Source of the DNA: Cystobasidiopsis lactophilus
Lineage: Eukaryota > Basidiomycota > Agaricostilbomycetes > Agaricostilbales > Chionosphaeraceae
DNA length: 64,000 nucleotides
Assembly: GCA_001599975.1 (NCBI GenBank)
Contig: BCIO01000002.1
Location: 1,995,883 to 2,059,882 of the forward strand
Direction: 5' to 3'
Made by a program: the position numbers and the translations under genes. This document shows, piece by piece, positions 12,040-23,177 of the stretch. The stretch's first letter is position 1. Each line of letters starts with the position of its first letter. The notes beneath the pieces are model-generated. The model was not told the DNA's origin and did no database searches. It was given only the letters and a program-made list of their open reading frames with translations.

Positions 12040-12569
12040 TCTTGCTTCTGGGTGCGGTAGTAGGCTCAGGGTATCTCTATGGAGATCACAGAAGAGAGCA
12101 GCCTGACCCTCTGTCGTTGTACGAGGACACAGCAAAATTTCTCTTTGACTCGCTCGTCGCTGCTACTTGACTCCTCATCTGACGGGCCCCGCTTATGCAT
12201 GTGCAAATGAATATGGACCCTCGATGGTGGCCTTGCAAGCGTGCTTTTAAAGAGTGGCGTTTTGCTCCGCCCTCTGTTGGCAGATTGTTGCCTGCCTGCT
12301 GCCCACCGATCTGTGATACCCCGACTCCGACATGACCGCTCTGTGATTCTATATAGCGCATTGCTCCATGATTATTAAATACACCAACAATCTGCACCGA
12401 TCGCGGCCTCCACCTCGAGGGAAATAAAGTTTGCCACCGGATGCGGCAAGAGCTGGCAAGAGTCAACATCTTGGCGCCAGCTGCTCTTCCAGGCCTCCAG
12501 ACACATCAAACAACCACCAGATACAGACAATATACGAGCGTGCACCCAGCCGTCTGTTTGCTGAGAGAT
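12040..12569. other. Divergent intergenic region between TRP5 and a membrane-protein gene
   Basis: About 530 bases separate the start of TRP5 (minus) from the first plausible ATG of the plus-strand membrane protein. No convincing coding exon was seen. It holds two TGACTC motifs near the TRP5 side and a tatata stretch near 12350. Part of it could be 5' UTR of either gene, and an upstream coding exon of the plus-strand gene cannot be excluded. Confidence 0.6.
12146..12173. promoter_or_regulatory. Pair of GCN4/CPC1-like sites upstream of TRP5
   Basis: TGACTC occurs at 12146-12151 and again at 12168-12173, with starts exactly 22 bases apart (two helical turns), 107 to 134 bases upstream of the TRP5 start codon. 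This is the core of the bZIP site bound by Gcn4/CpcA, which drives amino-acid biosynthetic genes including TRP5 in other fungi. That the sites are used here is inferred from motif and position only. Confidence 0.5.
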
Positions 12570-13814
12570 ATGCCCCGGTATGCCGTCGCTGCGAACGCTC
12601 CTGCTCGCCCATTGGTTCGCGGGTGCGTCCTGGAATATCAAGTGCCACACGCAAGACTGAGGAGCTCTCTAGGGGATGCTATTGCAAACTTCGCCCTGGG
12701 CATAATCGTCCTTCAAGTTCTTTGGTACCGGCGCATGTTTGTCTCGTCGCATACTTCCTTTCCTTGACATCAACCTCATTGGGACGCCCTACAAAGGCAA
12801 TATCGCGACAGCATCCTCATCAAGATCTTGATCTACTTGCTTCTCGCCCTCAATCTGCTAGACCAGTGTACCATATCCTACACAGTTGGGGAGTGGTCAC
12901 TTCGGGACGACTTACCTGGCACTTCGCAAAGCTCTTTTTACGCCTCCGAAGCTCACATTGTCTTCTGGGCTCTGTCCAACCTGCTCAACCAGAGCTTTTT
13001 CGGTTGGCGCTCCTGGCGCGCTTCACACAATAACAAAGCCGTCTTCGTTCTCATCGCCTCCCTAATCCTGCTCAGCTTTGCAGCAACGTCGGGGATGTTT
13101 GTCGCGGCAATCACGCGTCATATAAGCGTAGAGTCCGTGGGGACGCCTCCTTTGATCGTGGCCGTGTTTGTGGGAGCCTGGGGCACAAGCTCAGCTGTTA
13201 CAGGTGCGCGGACCCGCTCAGACATTGCCGTCACTGTCCTGACAGCCCTTGATTGTACTGGAAGATCTCACCACCTCTTTCATCCTCGTTTATTATCTTT
13301 CCAAGAAGATTCAAAAGTTCAATCACGCCACCGACTCGGTACTGCGCCGCATACTCGAGGTGGCCCTCTGCGCGAGCTGTCTCAACAGTGCATTGGTCCT
13401 CATCGATACGATAACCTACCTAGTACTGGCTCCAAGAGGCAACCGCCTGCATTCGGTACGCCTAGTCACAATGTTTGACGGCATTGGCTGACAGCAGGTC
13501 CGTAGGTGTTTTACGCCTTCATCCCCCGAGTTCACTTCATCAGCACTCTCTACACTCTGCTTGTCCGCCGGGATTTACGCCAAGATCTCGGGAAGGTCGC
13601 ACTCACTCACGATGCGCTGGCAAATCCGGACCTGGGTCGTTCTCGCACCACCGTGACTTTTGAAGAAGGGAAGCTGACTCGTGAAAGGGGTATGATCCGG
13701 TCTTTAAGCAAGGGCCTATCTCGGAGCAGCTCGAGGGCAACGGGGGGCCCGCGGACACCTTTGAGCTCGTTTGTTCAGATCGAAACAGAAGTGCAAATCA
13801 TGTCTTCGTCGTGA
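12570..13814 (+). CDS. DUF6534-like multi-pass membrane protein, copy 1
   Basis: This is a fungal membrane protein of unknown function. The first exon gives DAIANFALGIIVLQVLWY. Later exons give ILIKILIYLLLALNLLDQC, FVLIASLILLSFAATSGMFVAA, PPLIVAVFVGAWGTSSAV and LEVALCASCLNSALVLIDTI, so about seven hydrophobic helices are present. The last exon encodes a Ser/Arg-rich cytosolic tail ending in IMSSS. The layout (helix pair, central loop, helices, FYAFIPRVHFISTLYTLL segment, polar tail) matches the DUF6534 domain of basidiomycete proteins. The neighbouring gene has the same plan. Start ATG 12570 is the first in-frame ATG near the first helix, but an earlier one at 12441 is possible. Several exon borders are approximate. 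The family call is by architecture and should be confirmed by profile search. Confidence 0.68.
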
Positions 13815-14229
13815 TTGTAACATCGTAATGACTTGCATTTATCATGGATCTAGATTCTTTAGCCACATACGTTGAACGAGTGTGCCGAATCCGACGCCAC
13901 CGCCGCGTGCGCGCGAGGGAGTCCTTTCTCGCCTGTCCCTCCACTCTTCTTGGATCTCTGCCGCACATGATGGGTTCTGTACCGCTACAGCTGTCTCGTA
14001 TGCATGGTAACCAAAGAGAGGCCCTGATTTTTAAATTTGGCAATATTTTCCAAGCTCGTCGAGCAAACCTTGTTTTGGAGCGAGGGATGATCTCGCAATT
14101 CCAGCAGCAAACTTTTGGGCCAGGCAAGGGCTTGGCCAGTTTCTTTTGTGGTTCATGTGCTTGTGGAACGACTGCTTGCCTGGGAACCACGACAGCACAT
14201 CATTATTGCCAGCGTTATCACGTCCAAAA
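13815..14229. other. Intergenic region between the two DUF6534-like genes
   Basis: These 415 bases hold no exon I can support, although open stretches exist in three frames. They most likely contain the 3' UTR of copy 1 and the promoter of copy 2. Confidence 0.55.
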
Positions 14230-15360
14230 ATGGTGAACCAGCGAATGAGGGCGGGCCTGCCCTTCATGTGTGGCGCGATGATCAGTAACTTCATCTTGGG
14301 CCTCATCGTGGGCCAGACTATTTGGGTATATTCTTTGGCGTGAGCGTCTCGCTTCCACGCTGGATGCGGCTTACCTTGACATCAACTTCAGACGGAATTC
14401 AAAGCAAAAGACTCGGACGGTGTCGCTCGCTGTCGCGCTATGTGGACTCAACATGGCCGATCAAGCATTTCGTGAGCGACAAAGTGGGCTCCAAGGAAGT
14501 TCGCTGACACAGGCTCTATAAAGTCACTACGGGTCAAGCCCTGTTCGCCATCTCCGACACTGATCCTGGCCGCAACACCCAAACCATTGCCGTCATCCAG
14601 ACGCACCTACTCTTCGCAGCGCCTGTTCTCGCAATCTGCCAGTTCTACTTCGTCCGCCATTGGGCATCAACTTCCAATCGCACTCCGCTCAAAGGCCTGT
14701 TCCTGGCATTGATCGGCCTGGTGCTGATTTCTGGGATTGGCTCCTACGTTACCACCATGGTTGAGCTGCTCTCCGGTAGCGAGGTCATTCGGAAGTACCA
14801 GGTCGTGAGTGCAGCCCGACAATTCTGAGAGCCTCTTGCTCACCGCCTGGCGTCTAGAAAATCCTCTTCTTTTGGCTATACTGCGCCTCCTCGGTGTGCG
14901 TAATGGTCCCTACAGCCATGGTTTCGAGCATCGCCGTCTGGAAGAGCCAATCCGCGAACGCCACGCCGGCACACATCTTGGACCGCGCTGCCGCTTTTGT
15001 GATCATTGTGCCGGCTTTGACGAGCGTTGGCTACCTGGCAGCTGCCATTGCTATGCAATTCTCCTTCGTCAATGTGAGCGCGAAAAAACCTGAGAGTAGG
15101 CGCACGACTGACATACGATGGAGGCCTCTCTCGTCTTTTGGGCCGCCTTACCTCGGGTGTATACACTCAGCGCTCTACAGCACCTCATCACTGCCCAAGA
15201 AGAAACCAGTGAAGGCGACCTAGTGCCCGCCAAGTCGGCGTCTAGCTCAAGTCCTCCCCTCATGGTCTCCATCAAATTCGACGACGCCAAAGTTGGGCCG
15301 CGGTATACCGAAGACGAGCCAGAGCTTGGGGAGGATAACACAGGACAGGGGAAAAGTTGA
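14230..15360 (+). CDS. DUF6534-like multi-pass membrane protein, copy 2
   Basis: This is a tandem paralogue of the preceding gene with the same topology. Exon 1 (ATG 14230) gives FMCGAMISNFILGLIVGQTIW. After an intron with donor gtgagc and acceptor cttcag the frame continues TRTVSLAVALCGLNMADQAF. Next comes VTTGQALFAISDTDPGRNTQ, a helix in THLLFAAPVLAICQFYFV, then LFLALIGLVLISGIGSYVTT, ILFFWLYCASSVCVMVPTA and AAAFVIIVPALTSVGYLAAA. A last conserved segment, FWAALPRVYTLSALQHL, precedes an acidic tail ending NTGQGKS. The sequences of the two copies have diverged strongly, so the duplication is old or fast-evolving. The stop lies only 50 bases from the stop of the converging coiled-coil gene. Function is unknown. 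The acceptor of the third exon is unresolved. Confidence 0.72.
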
Positions 15361-15410
15361 AAAGAACAGACATTCGATTGTCCCAAGTTGCGCCCACTTA
15401 AAAAGTTAAA

Positions 15411-18400
15411 TTACATGCGGTTTGGATTAGGAGAGCCAATCGGCGAGGGCAAGGACGGCAGGTCGTCGAATCCAGCCTGTCGGTTCACCGGCGACCACGA
15501 GGTGGGGTCGGAGGCCGGCAAGTGCTCCTGGCGGGAAGAAAGCCTGGTCAGCTCCTATACGAACGAAGGAAGTAAGGCCACTGACTTCTGGGAATGAACC
15601 CACCGACGACAGGGACGGAGTGCGCTGATGAAGCTTGTTGCTGGCAATAGAGGCGCCCGACGCGTTGCGAACGCGCGGAAGGCTTCCACCAGCTTGAGGC
15701 GGTCGGGACCCGCTCGACCGATTGAGGGTGGGAGAGGGCAGTTTGCTGGCCCTGGTCGAACCAACCTTTTCAGGCGAAGGCGACGAAACAGAGTGGTCGA
15801 AAAAGGGTTTGGTGGCCGCCAACGGTGTTTCTACAGTAGACCGCAAACCGAAGCTGGAATCCGCCAAAGTGGAGGTGGTTGACTGCTTTCTGCTGCGGAC
15901 AGTAGCTGCGGCGATTCGCGAAGGGGTAGTCGGGGTGAATGAGCCCGAAGGAATGCGCGAGTGGCCCCTTTGTTGCACCTGAGAAGGGCTGCGAGGCGGC
16001 GTGGTCGTAGAGTGAGAGATCTTGCCCGCGAAGGCAGAGCGGGCATTTGGACGAGCCACATCCGGGTTCACCGTGATTGTGTCTTCGCCATCAGGGCTCT
16101 CGTGGCGAGGGCCATGATTAGCTGTGCCGTTGGACTCCGTGCTGGGAGAAGACAGGTGGGAAAACTCGGCCGTCAGCGAGGCTACCCGCGACCCCAGGCC
16201 GATGTTCTCCTTGGTCAAGTCGTCCTCCCTCTGTGCACCCTCGTGAAGCTGTGTGCGCAGCTGCTGGATCAAAAGCCGCTGTTCTTCCACCTCTTGAGCC
16301 AAAGAGGCCGCCCGTTCCTGCCACAATGCCTTGCTACGGTGCAAGCCTGCCAGCTGGTGACTCTGGTCCTCGGCATTGACGCGTTCCTTGGAGGCGTAAT
16401 CAAGCCGCATCTGGAGGTCATTGCGCTGCCGGCGAAGATCGTGGACCACATTTCTCGTTTCGTGCAAAGCGTCGAACAGGGCTGCGCTCTCCAGCTGGGA
16501 CTGTTGCTTGAGGGCCTGGTATTGGGCCTCCACTTTGGAGTATCGCAAAAAGAGCTGTGACCCAATCGCAGCTTGATCAGCGTTCGTATTTGTGGCCAGT
16601 AAGTAAGGCTTACCTCAAGTTTGTCAGCCTCCCGGAATTCAGAGAGCGTGCTGGACATGGCGGTCTGGCCAGACTTAGAGGACGAGGCAAAGCTGGCGTC
16701 TGACCTATGCCTGCTCAGTTCCGACAGTCGAGAAGGCACCGTGCGCTCCGCTGGGCCAGCAGCCGCGCGTCTCCTCGCCGGCGTGTCCGCAAACCAGGTA
16801 GCTTGGTTGCGAGATTCTGGTCGAGGTGTGGTCGCCTCTTCGTAAGAGGCACGGGAATGGCTGCCTGCGATGTGGTTGTTGGTGGCGATGGTCGAGTTGG
16901 AGTCTGCCGAAAACGACGAGGAGCGGCTCTTGGATGTGGCATTGTGCTTCCGAGCCACTGGCGCTTTCGGTGACGCTTTGGACAGCCAGTCCTCAATGTA
17001 AGCACGCTCGGGTGGTGCTGCTTCGGACATCAGAGGCACTGTGCTGGTCTTGGGGGTCGACCAGCCGTCGCCATTAGCCGTGACCAGCGTCTCGGCGGAG
17101 CGGTTCTTGGCTTGGCCGGCGGCAGCTGTTCCGAGAGTCATTGCGGGAGATGGCAAGGCGGCGCCGGTCAGCGGTCGGCCATGAGCGTAGAGGTCCAAGC
17201 CTTGGGCGTGGCGGAGCAGCGGAGAGGTCTCTTTGGAAGGTGCCACCGAGGGGGCTGGGTCCGACAGGGAGGTGACAAAAGTCCTGGGGGTGAAGGCGCC
17301 GTCGGACTCCTCGTCGGCTTCTTGGACCTGCAGCAAGCCGTCGTGGGAGGACGAGAAGGACTGGTCTAGCGCGGGTGTGGACAACACCGAATTAGCCTCT
17401 GGAGCAATCAACTCTGAAATGCCGATTGACCGCGCGGTCGAGTCGCCAAAGCTGTCGTCGTCGGGATCCAGCATTCGGTTAGACGAGAGGGTGGAAGACT
17501 GGAGGTTGGTGCGCGACGAAGCGAACAAGTCCTTCATCCTGGCGTACGCCTCCTCCATTTCGGCCATGCTCCACCTCCTGGCCGTCCGCGGTGTGATCTT
17601 TCTCATCTCCCGCGCGTTCATGTCTGGAAACCCAAGACGAGGGGTTGCCATATCAACCTCATCCTCCTCTTGGGCTACCGCTCGAATTCGCACCAACGGA
17701 TCCATCGGCGACTCTTGCTGCAGGTACTGGTTGGCCGGCAAAGAAGGCTCTGGGGAGGACGTGCGCGTCGGATTGGCTGTTACCATAGAGGAATGGGCCG
17801 AGTTGGACGCGGACCATGCGGACGGCAAACGCAGCCCATTCGTCCCAAGGTTGAGCTCCGAGGACGAAGCAACGCTGATTCTTCGACTCTCCTCTTCCAG
17901 GTCTGTCGGCAGAGGAGCGGTGCCTAGACTGGCCATCAGGGGCGACGCGCCGTCAATGTCGTCCGACCGAGCCGTGTCTCTCGAATCCCTCCTTCCACCT
18001 AGGTCCGCGATCAGCTCCTCTAGCGGCGACTTGGTTTTAGACCGCCTGTCTTCAGACTCTGCTCTGCTCGATGCTGGCAGGTGCCGCGGGGGAGCGGCCA
18101 GCGCATTCGCGTTGGACAAGAAGCTTTCGCTTCTCGAACGCTGCTTCCGTAGGTTCTTTCGCGGAGTGGTCGAGGGTGGTTGGGTGAAAGATAAAGAGGG
18201 CTGGTCGGTGCTGTGGGCTGATTCTGTGCCGGAGAAGCGGGAGGGCTGCGGCGACCAAGTGGCGTCTTCCTCGTCGCGCTCTTGCTGCGAAGAAGGCTGC
18301 CAATAGTCGTCTTGCTCTTGTGAGAAAGTGGAATGCCACTCGGCGTCAGCAGCGCCGGGGTCAGACCCAAGGGACTGAATGTCGTCGTGCATCAAGCTGT

Positions 18401-19088
18401 GCCCAGACAGAGGACGGCCGACGGCGTGGTATCTGCTGCCCGCGCTGGCCCCGCCAAATCCGTTGGTGCCAGGCAGGCCAGGTTGGGCGGTCAGGCTCTT
18501 GATGGAAATCGGGTTGCTCGTCGTCCGCACGAAAAGCGGTTTCGACTTGAAGTGGGCGGACCCCTCTGTGTGGTCGCTGCTGGAGGCCTGGGAGCTGATG
18601 CTGGCCGCCTCGCTCGGCTCGTTGAGCACAGGGTGAACCTCGACCGTCCGCGGCGGGCCCGACAACCACGAAGAATCCGCCTCAGGCTCTTGCTGCTGCT
18701 GGGGATTCTGCTGTTGCTCCTCCATGATATGGGGTTCGTTGCTGCGGATGTGGATGGTAGATTCAGACAGTCGTTTCTGGTGCTGATTTGGGCCTTTGGC
18801 TCGCAAACTGCCAAAGCGGAATCGCGAACGAAAGGACCCTGTTGAGCTGGTGTTCAATTTGAGTTGATGAGCTTTGAGCGCGTAAGTCGAGCGCGCTTCG
18901 CTGTGCCTACCTCTGACTGGACCTGGGACACGACGTTTTGATGAGCTGGAAACGACCTGCGAGCTAAGAGAAGGGATCCCGCACTTCAATGAGCTCGATG
19001 TTGACGGCGGGCTTTGGCCAACGCCAACAGAACCTAACGACGGGCTTCGCTTCATGCCGACGACCGGTTCGCCAGGCCGTTTGAGCAT
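15411..19088 (-). CDS. Large Ser-rich, C-terminally coiled-coil protein, possible microtubule plus-end binder
   Basis: I do not recognise a named family. From ATG 19088 (MLKRPGEPVVGMKRSPSLGS) the protein is about 1,190 residues. The first 800 are low-complexity, rich in Ser, Pro, Thr and Arg with many SP sites. A coiled coil of about 120 residues follows (KVEAQYQALKQQSQLESAAL through LRTQLHEGAQREDDLTKENI), and then a second basic Ser/Pro tail. The tail contains SRIP (about 15945-15965) and SKLP (about 15729-15750), both fitting the [ST]-x-[IL]-P EB1-binding motif in a basic, Ser-rich setting. Two introns were resolved in phase: one after LSEFREADKLE and one near the end, giving the C-terminus FDDLPSLPSPIGSPNPNRM with a stop at 15411. 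A cytoskeletal adaptor is an inference from motifs only. Confidence 0.72.
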
Positions 19089-19365
19089 GGCTCGAATAGA
19101 TGCAGGGTATAAAAATAAGAAATGGGGAGATCGCCGTCGTCGTCGACGCATGACCTTTTGGAAGTGCTCGACCGCTTGGCAGCCTGCAGCAAGATTGGTG
19201 CACGCACCGCCTTGACGTTCACTTGCACACACATCGTACTGGAGGGCCAGGCGCTGGAAGGCTCGGACGGCGTCAAGTTGGGGCCCGGCGTGTGGCTCGG
19301 TGCTGCTTCGTTGAGCACTTGGGGACTTCTCTCCTAACAGGCCTTTGGGCTCTAAGCGACCGCCG

Positions 19366-22300
19366 ATGAACTACATCGGGCAAGAGCTGCCTGGCACTTT
19401 GGGGTTTGAAGGGGACCAGGAGGCGACTTTGGCGCAGCTCAAGAAGCTGCTGCCAGACCAGGTGCGGCAGTCTCTCCAAGGGCCCTCGCCCTGCCCGCTC
19501 GCTGAGCCACACACCTTGCACAGATCGAAGTGCAGCAAGAAGAGCAACCATCCATTTTCTCCATCGGGAGAGTGCAGTACACCCTCTCACATCAGCTCTC
19601 GCACCTCCGCTGCGCCAACAATGTTCTCCTGCTTGCCCTCAAATCCTCGCCGCCGCGGCTGATCCAGATCGACCTAGACCGACCTGACGCAGAACAAGTC
19701 GTCGACCTACCCTTCCAGCAGCCTCCACCAGGACAGAAGCCGCCGGCCGTCCACTCGCTGTTTTTGGACCCCACCGGCAAGCACATCCTCGTCTCGCTGA
19801 CCTCGCTCGAAGTCCTCTATGCCTACTCCACCTGGTCTGCGGACCCTGCCACCCGGAATCGACGGGCTAAGCCGCTGGGCCGCCTAAAAGGCTCGCTCCT
19901 GGAGTCCGTTGCTTGGTCCCCTTCCGCTTTCACCTCTTCCAAAACCTCCAGCTCCACCCAGGAGATCCTAGTGGGCACTTCGGATGGAAGGATCATTGAG
20001 ACCTGTCTAGATGGAGAGCTAGAGTCGTCCGGCGTTCGGCCTTTTGGTCGCTCTGGCCACGACCGCTATTCCAACCTCATCTTGACCCTGCCAGATCGGA
20101 CGGCCGTTCGAGGGCTCAAGTTTTTCACCTGGACCTTGAAGAACCGGCGGCGGACTGCTATCATCGCCACCACCGACTCGAAAATCTTCCAATTCGTGGC
20201 GTCGACAGCCAGCGGGGGCGGCGCGGGGAATCAAAGCGACGCATTTGAGCAGCTTGGCTCTGTCTACAAAGATGCGGTGCCGAGTAAGTGCTTTTTGCGT
20301 GCCTTGGAGTTAGGCCATTCTAATTGTGGAAGTTCCTTCACAGAATCACTAGAGTTGCCCTCCGGCGCGCTAGCCCAATCTCAGCTCCATTTCTGGCATA
20401 ATAAGAGAGACCACATGTCAGCTCAGAGCTTGGCGTGGCTCACGGGTCCCGGCATCTACCATGGCAAGCTTTCGCTCACCTCGCAAGAGTCGGGCGACGG
20501 CGTCATCGAATCCGCCCAGCTTCTACCCTACCCCATCCACGCACCCTCGAACAATCCAGAGTCGGCCTCCTACGAATCTGACTCAGCCATCGCCGGCGAG
20601 TCGTCCTCGGCTTCTGACGTGCCCGTCGGCATGGCGCTCACAGAGTTCCACTTCATCTTGGTCTACCCGGACAAAGTGCGCATCATCCGCGCCTTAGACG
20701 ACCAAGTCGTCTTCCAAGAGCCTTTGGATCTCGCGCGGTCTGAAAAGGCCTTCAACATCACGGCCGACCCAATGAAAGGCACCTTCTGGATCTCGACGCC
20801 GCAATCCATCTTTGAGCTCAGCGTGTCTGAAGACGACCGAGACATCTGGTCCGTCTTTCTCCACCGGAAACAGTTCGACACGGCGTTGCAGTATGCCAAG
20901 ACGGCGGAGCAGAGAGACGCTGTGCTCAGCCAAAAGGCCGACGCGCTCTTTGATAGTGGCCGACAGATGCAAGCAGCCGACCTCTACGCCCAGACCTCGA
21001 AGAGCTTTGAAGAGGTTGTTTTGAAAATGGTGGAAAGGGACGACAAGGATGCCCTGCGCAATTACTTAAGCTCTCGACTATCCAGGCTGGACAAGGGTGT
21101 ACGTTTAAAGGTCTTAAACTCGTGCCTGCCCTCTCTTACTGACGTGTCAATCGTACCTGCAGAACCTGACTCAGCGGATGATGTTGGCGACTTGGCTGCT
21201 GGAGAACTTTCTCGCCAAGCTCAACCACCTCGAAGACGCGGTTCTCTCAGAAAGCGACCCGGACCAGACCCAGAGCTTCAAGATGGAACAAAGCATTCTG
21301 ACCGAGGATCTCGAAGACTTTTTGAAGACCTACAAAGAGAATTTGGACCCGAAGACAGTGTACGACCTGACTACCTCGCACGGCCGAGTGGAGGTCATGC
21401 TCAAGTTTGCGGCCATGACGGGCGATTTTGGGCGCATCGTAGAGCACCAGGTCTCGGAGGAGAACTGGGCTGCAGCACTCGACGCCATCAATCGTCAATC
21501 GGATCTCGACCTCTACTACCGCTTTGCTTCCGTTCTTGTGAAGTCGGCACCCAAGCAAGCCATCGAAAGCTTTCGGAGGCAGCCTCTCCTTGAACCTCGT
21601 CGCCTCCTTCCTTCCTTGCTGTACTGCTCGTCGTCGCCGCTGGCGAAGCCACCGATCTGCAGCTACCTTCGCCACTGCGTCTTCGATTTGCTCAACACCG
21701 AGCCCGTCATCCACAATGCCCTCTTATCGCTACTGGCGACCGGATCCAGTGAGGAAGAGCTCATGCACTTTCTGGCCACAGCTCCGGAAGATGTAGAAAC
21801 GGGCCAGCCTTATTACGACCTCGACTATGCGTTGCGCCTGTGTCAAAGTCAAGGGAAGATCCACAGCAGTATTCGGATATATAACAAGATGGGCATGTGG
21901 GAGGCTGCGGTCGACCAGGCACTTAGCATTGGCGACCTCGAATTGGCCAAGGCCAATGCCGATGGACCAGACGAGTCCGACGTGCTGTTCCGCAAAAAGC
22001 TCTGGCTGAAGATCGCGCACTTTGTAGTCGGCGAGAAGCACGACATCAAGGCGTAAGTTTCTCCGCATATGTTCATTGGAGCTGTCGCTCATCATTGAAT
22101 CCTCCAGTGCCATGGACTTCCTCGAATCCACCGACCTCATCAAGATTGAGGATATACTGCCCTTCTTCCCAGACTTCGTGACCATCGACGACTTCAAGGA
22201 CGACATTTGCGGGGCGCTGGAGCGCTACTCCTCTCACATTGACCAGCTCAAGGCCGAGATGGAGCAGGCCACGGAGAGCGCCGATGCTATCAAGCACGAA

Positions 22301-22915
22301 ATTTCAGAGCTCAGCAACCGGCTCGTGGTCGTCGACGTGGCCGAAAAGTGCTCCGTCTGCTCGCAGCCCTTACTCAGCCGCCAATTCTACGTCTTCCCTT
22401 GCCAGCACGCTTTTCACGCCGACTGCCTCATTTCTCAGGTCACCGAGTTCCTCTCTACCACTCAACTGCGCAAGGTCCTGGACCTGCAAAACCAAGTCGC
22501 TCAGATCACAGCGGCTGCGACCGATCAAGCGCTCGGGCAGCAGCAGCAGCGGACCCCGCTCAACCTCTCCCTCACCCCGGCTCTCGGTTCTCTCGGTCTG
22601 AAACCCATTCCGCGCAACAAGTTGACGGCGGCGGGCTTTCAGTCCATTGACCAGCTTCGCAAGCTCGTCATCCCGGATGCGCTGGTGTCTGTCATTGGCG
22701 GCGGCGTGAGCGAAGCAATGAAGCTGGCAGCTACAGTCGGTGGAGATGCCAAGGCAGCAAACGGCATGTCGAGTGCCTCACTGGTCAGCCAGAACGTCAA
22801 GCTGGAAAAGCTGAGAAAAGAGCTGGACGAGATACTGGCCTCCACTTGCGTCTTTTGCGAGCGCAACCTGGCTTCTCTCGATCATGGCTTCGTGAAGGAG
22901 GGAGAGGAATTGTAA
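19366..22915 (+). CDS. VPS18: Vacuolar sorting protein 18, RING subunit of HOPS/CORVET
   Basis: This is a core subunit of the tethering complexes that drive fusion with endosomes and the vacuole. Exon 1 (ATG 19366, MNYIGQELPGTLGFEGD) joins at ttgcacag to IEVQQEEQPSIFSIGRVQYT, the start of the N-terminal beta-propeller. The Pep3/Vps18 region includes AKTAEQRDAVLSQKADALFD and ADLYAQTSKSFEEVVLKMVE. The helical solenoid includes MLATWLLENFLAKLNHLEDA, YYDLDYALRLCQSQGKIHS and MDFLESTDLIKIEDILPFFP. It ends with a coiled segment and a RING-H2 finger, CSVCSQPLLSRQFYVFPC, then QHAFHADCL and a final CVFC. At least four introns are phase-consistent. It is transcribed away from the coiled-coil gene across a 277-base shared promoter. 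Confidence 0.92.
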
Positions 22916-23177
22916 AACGACACGCTTTGCCTGTATGAACTCGCCCAGTGGCGGACATTCGACAGTGGCGGAGATTTTGCCACCTGACATTGCGCGGTCT
23001 TTCGACGCCCAGTGAACCTTGAAAGTATCTACCTGTCTCCTTTGAGAGTCCACCAGCGACGGACCGCGCAGTCTAGCAAAGTCTTCGCGCTGATTGGCTG
23101 CCGCACCGACCTTTTTTTTAACGACTTGTTTCATCTCTCCCCCGTTGAAGCTGTTCGGCCAAGTAGTCGGAACCGAA

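Noticed and set aside
17233-18306. Open reading frame of 357 codons on the plus strand
   Set aside because: It lies entirely antisense to the Ser/Pro-rich part of the coiled-coil gene, and its low-complexity translation mirrors that codon bias. It has no domain, no ATG-linked promoter and no intron signals.
19530-19532. GTG at 19530 as start of VPS18
   Set aside because: It follows directly on an acceptor (ttgcacag), and an upstream exon with a true ATG at 19366 joins in phase.
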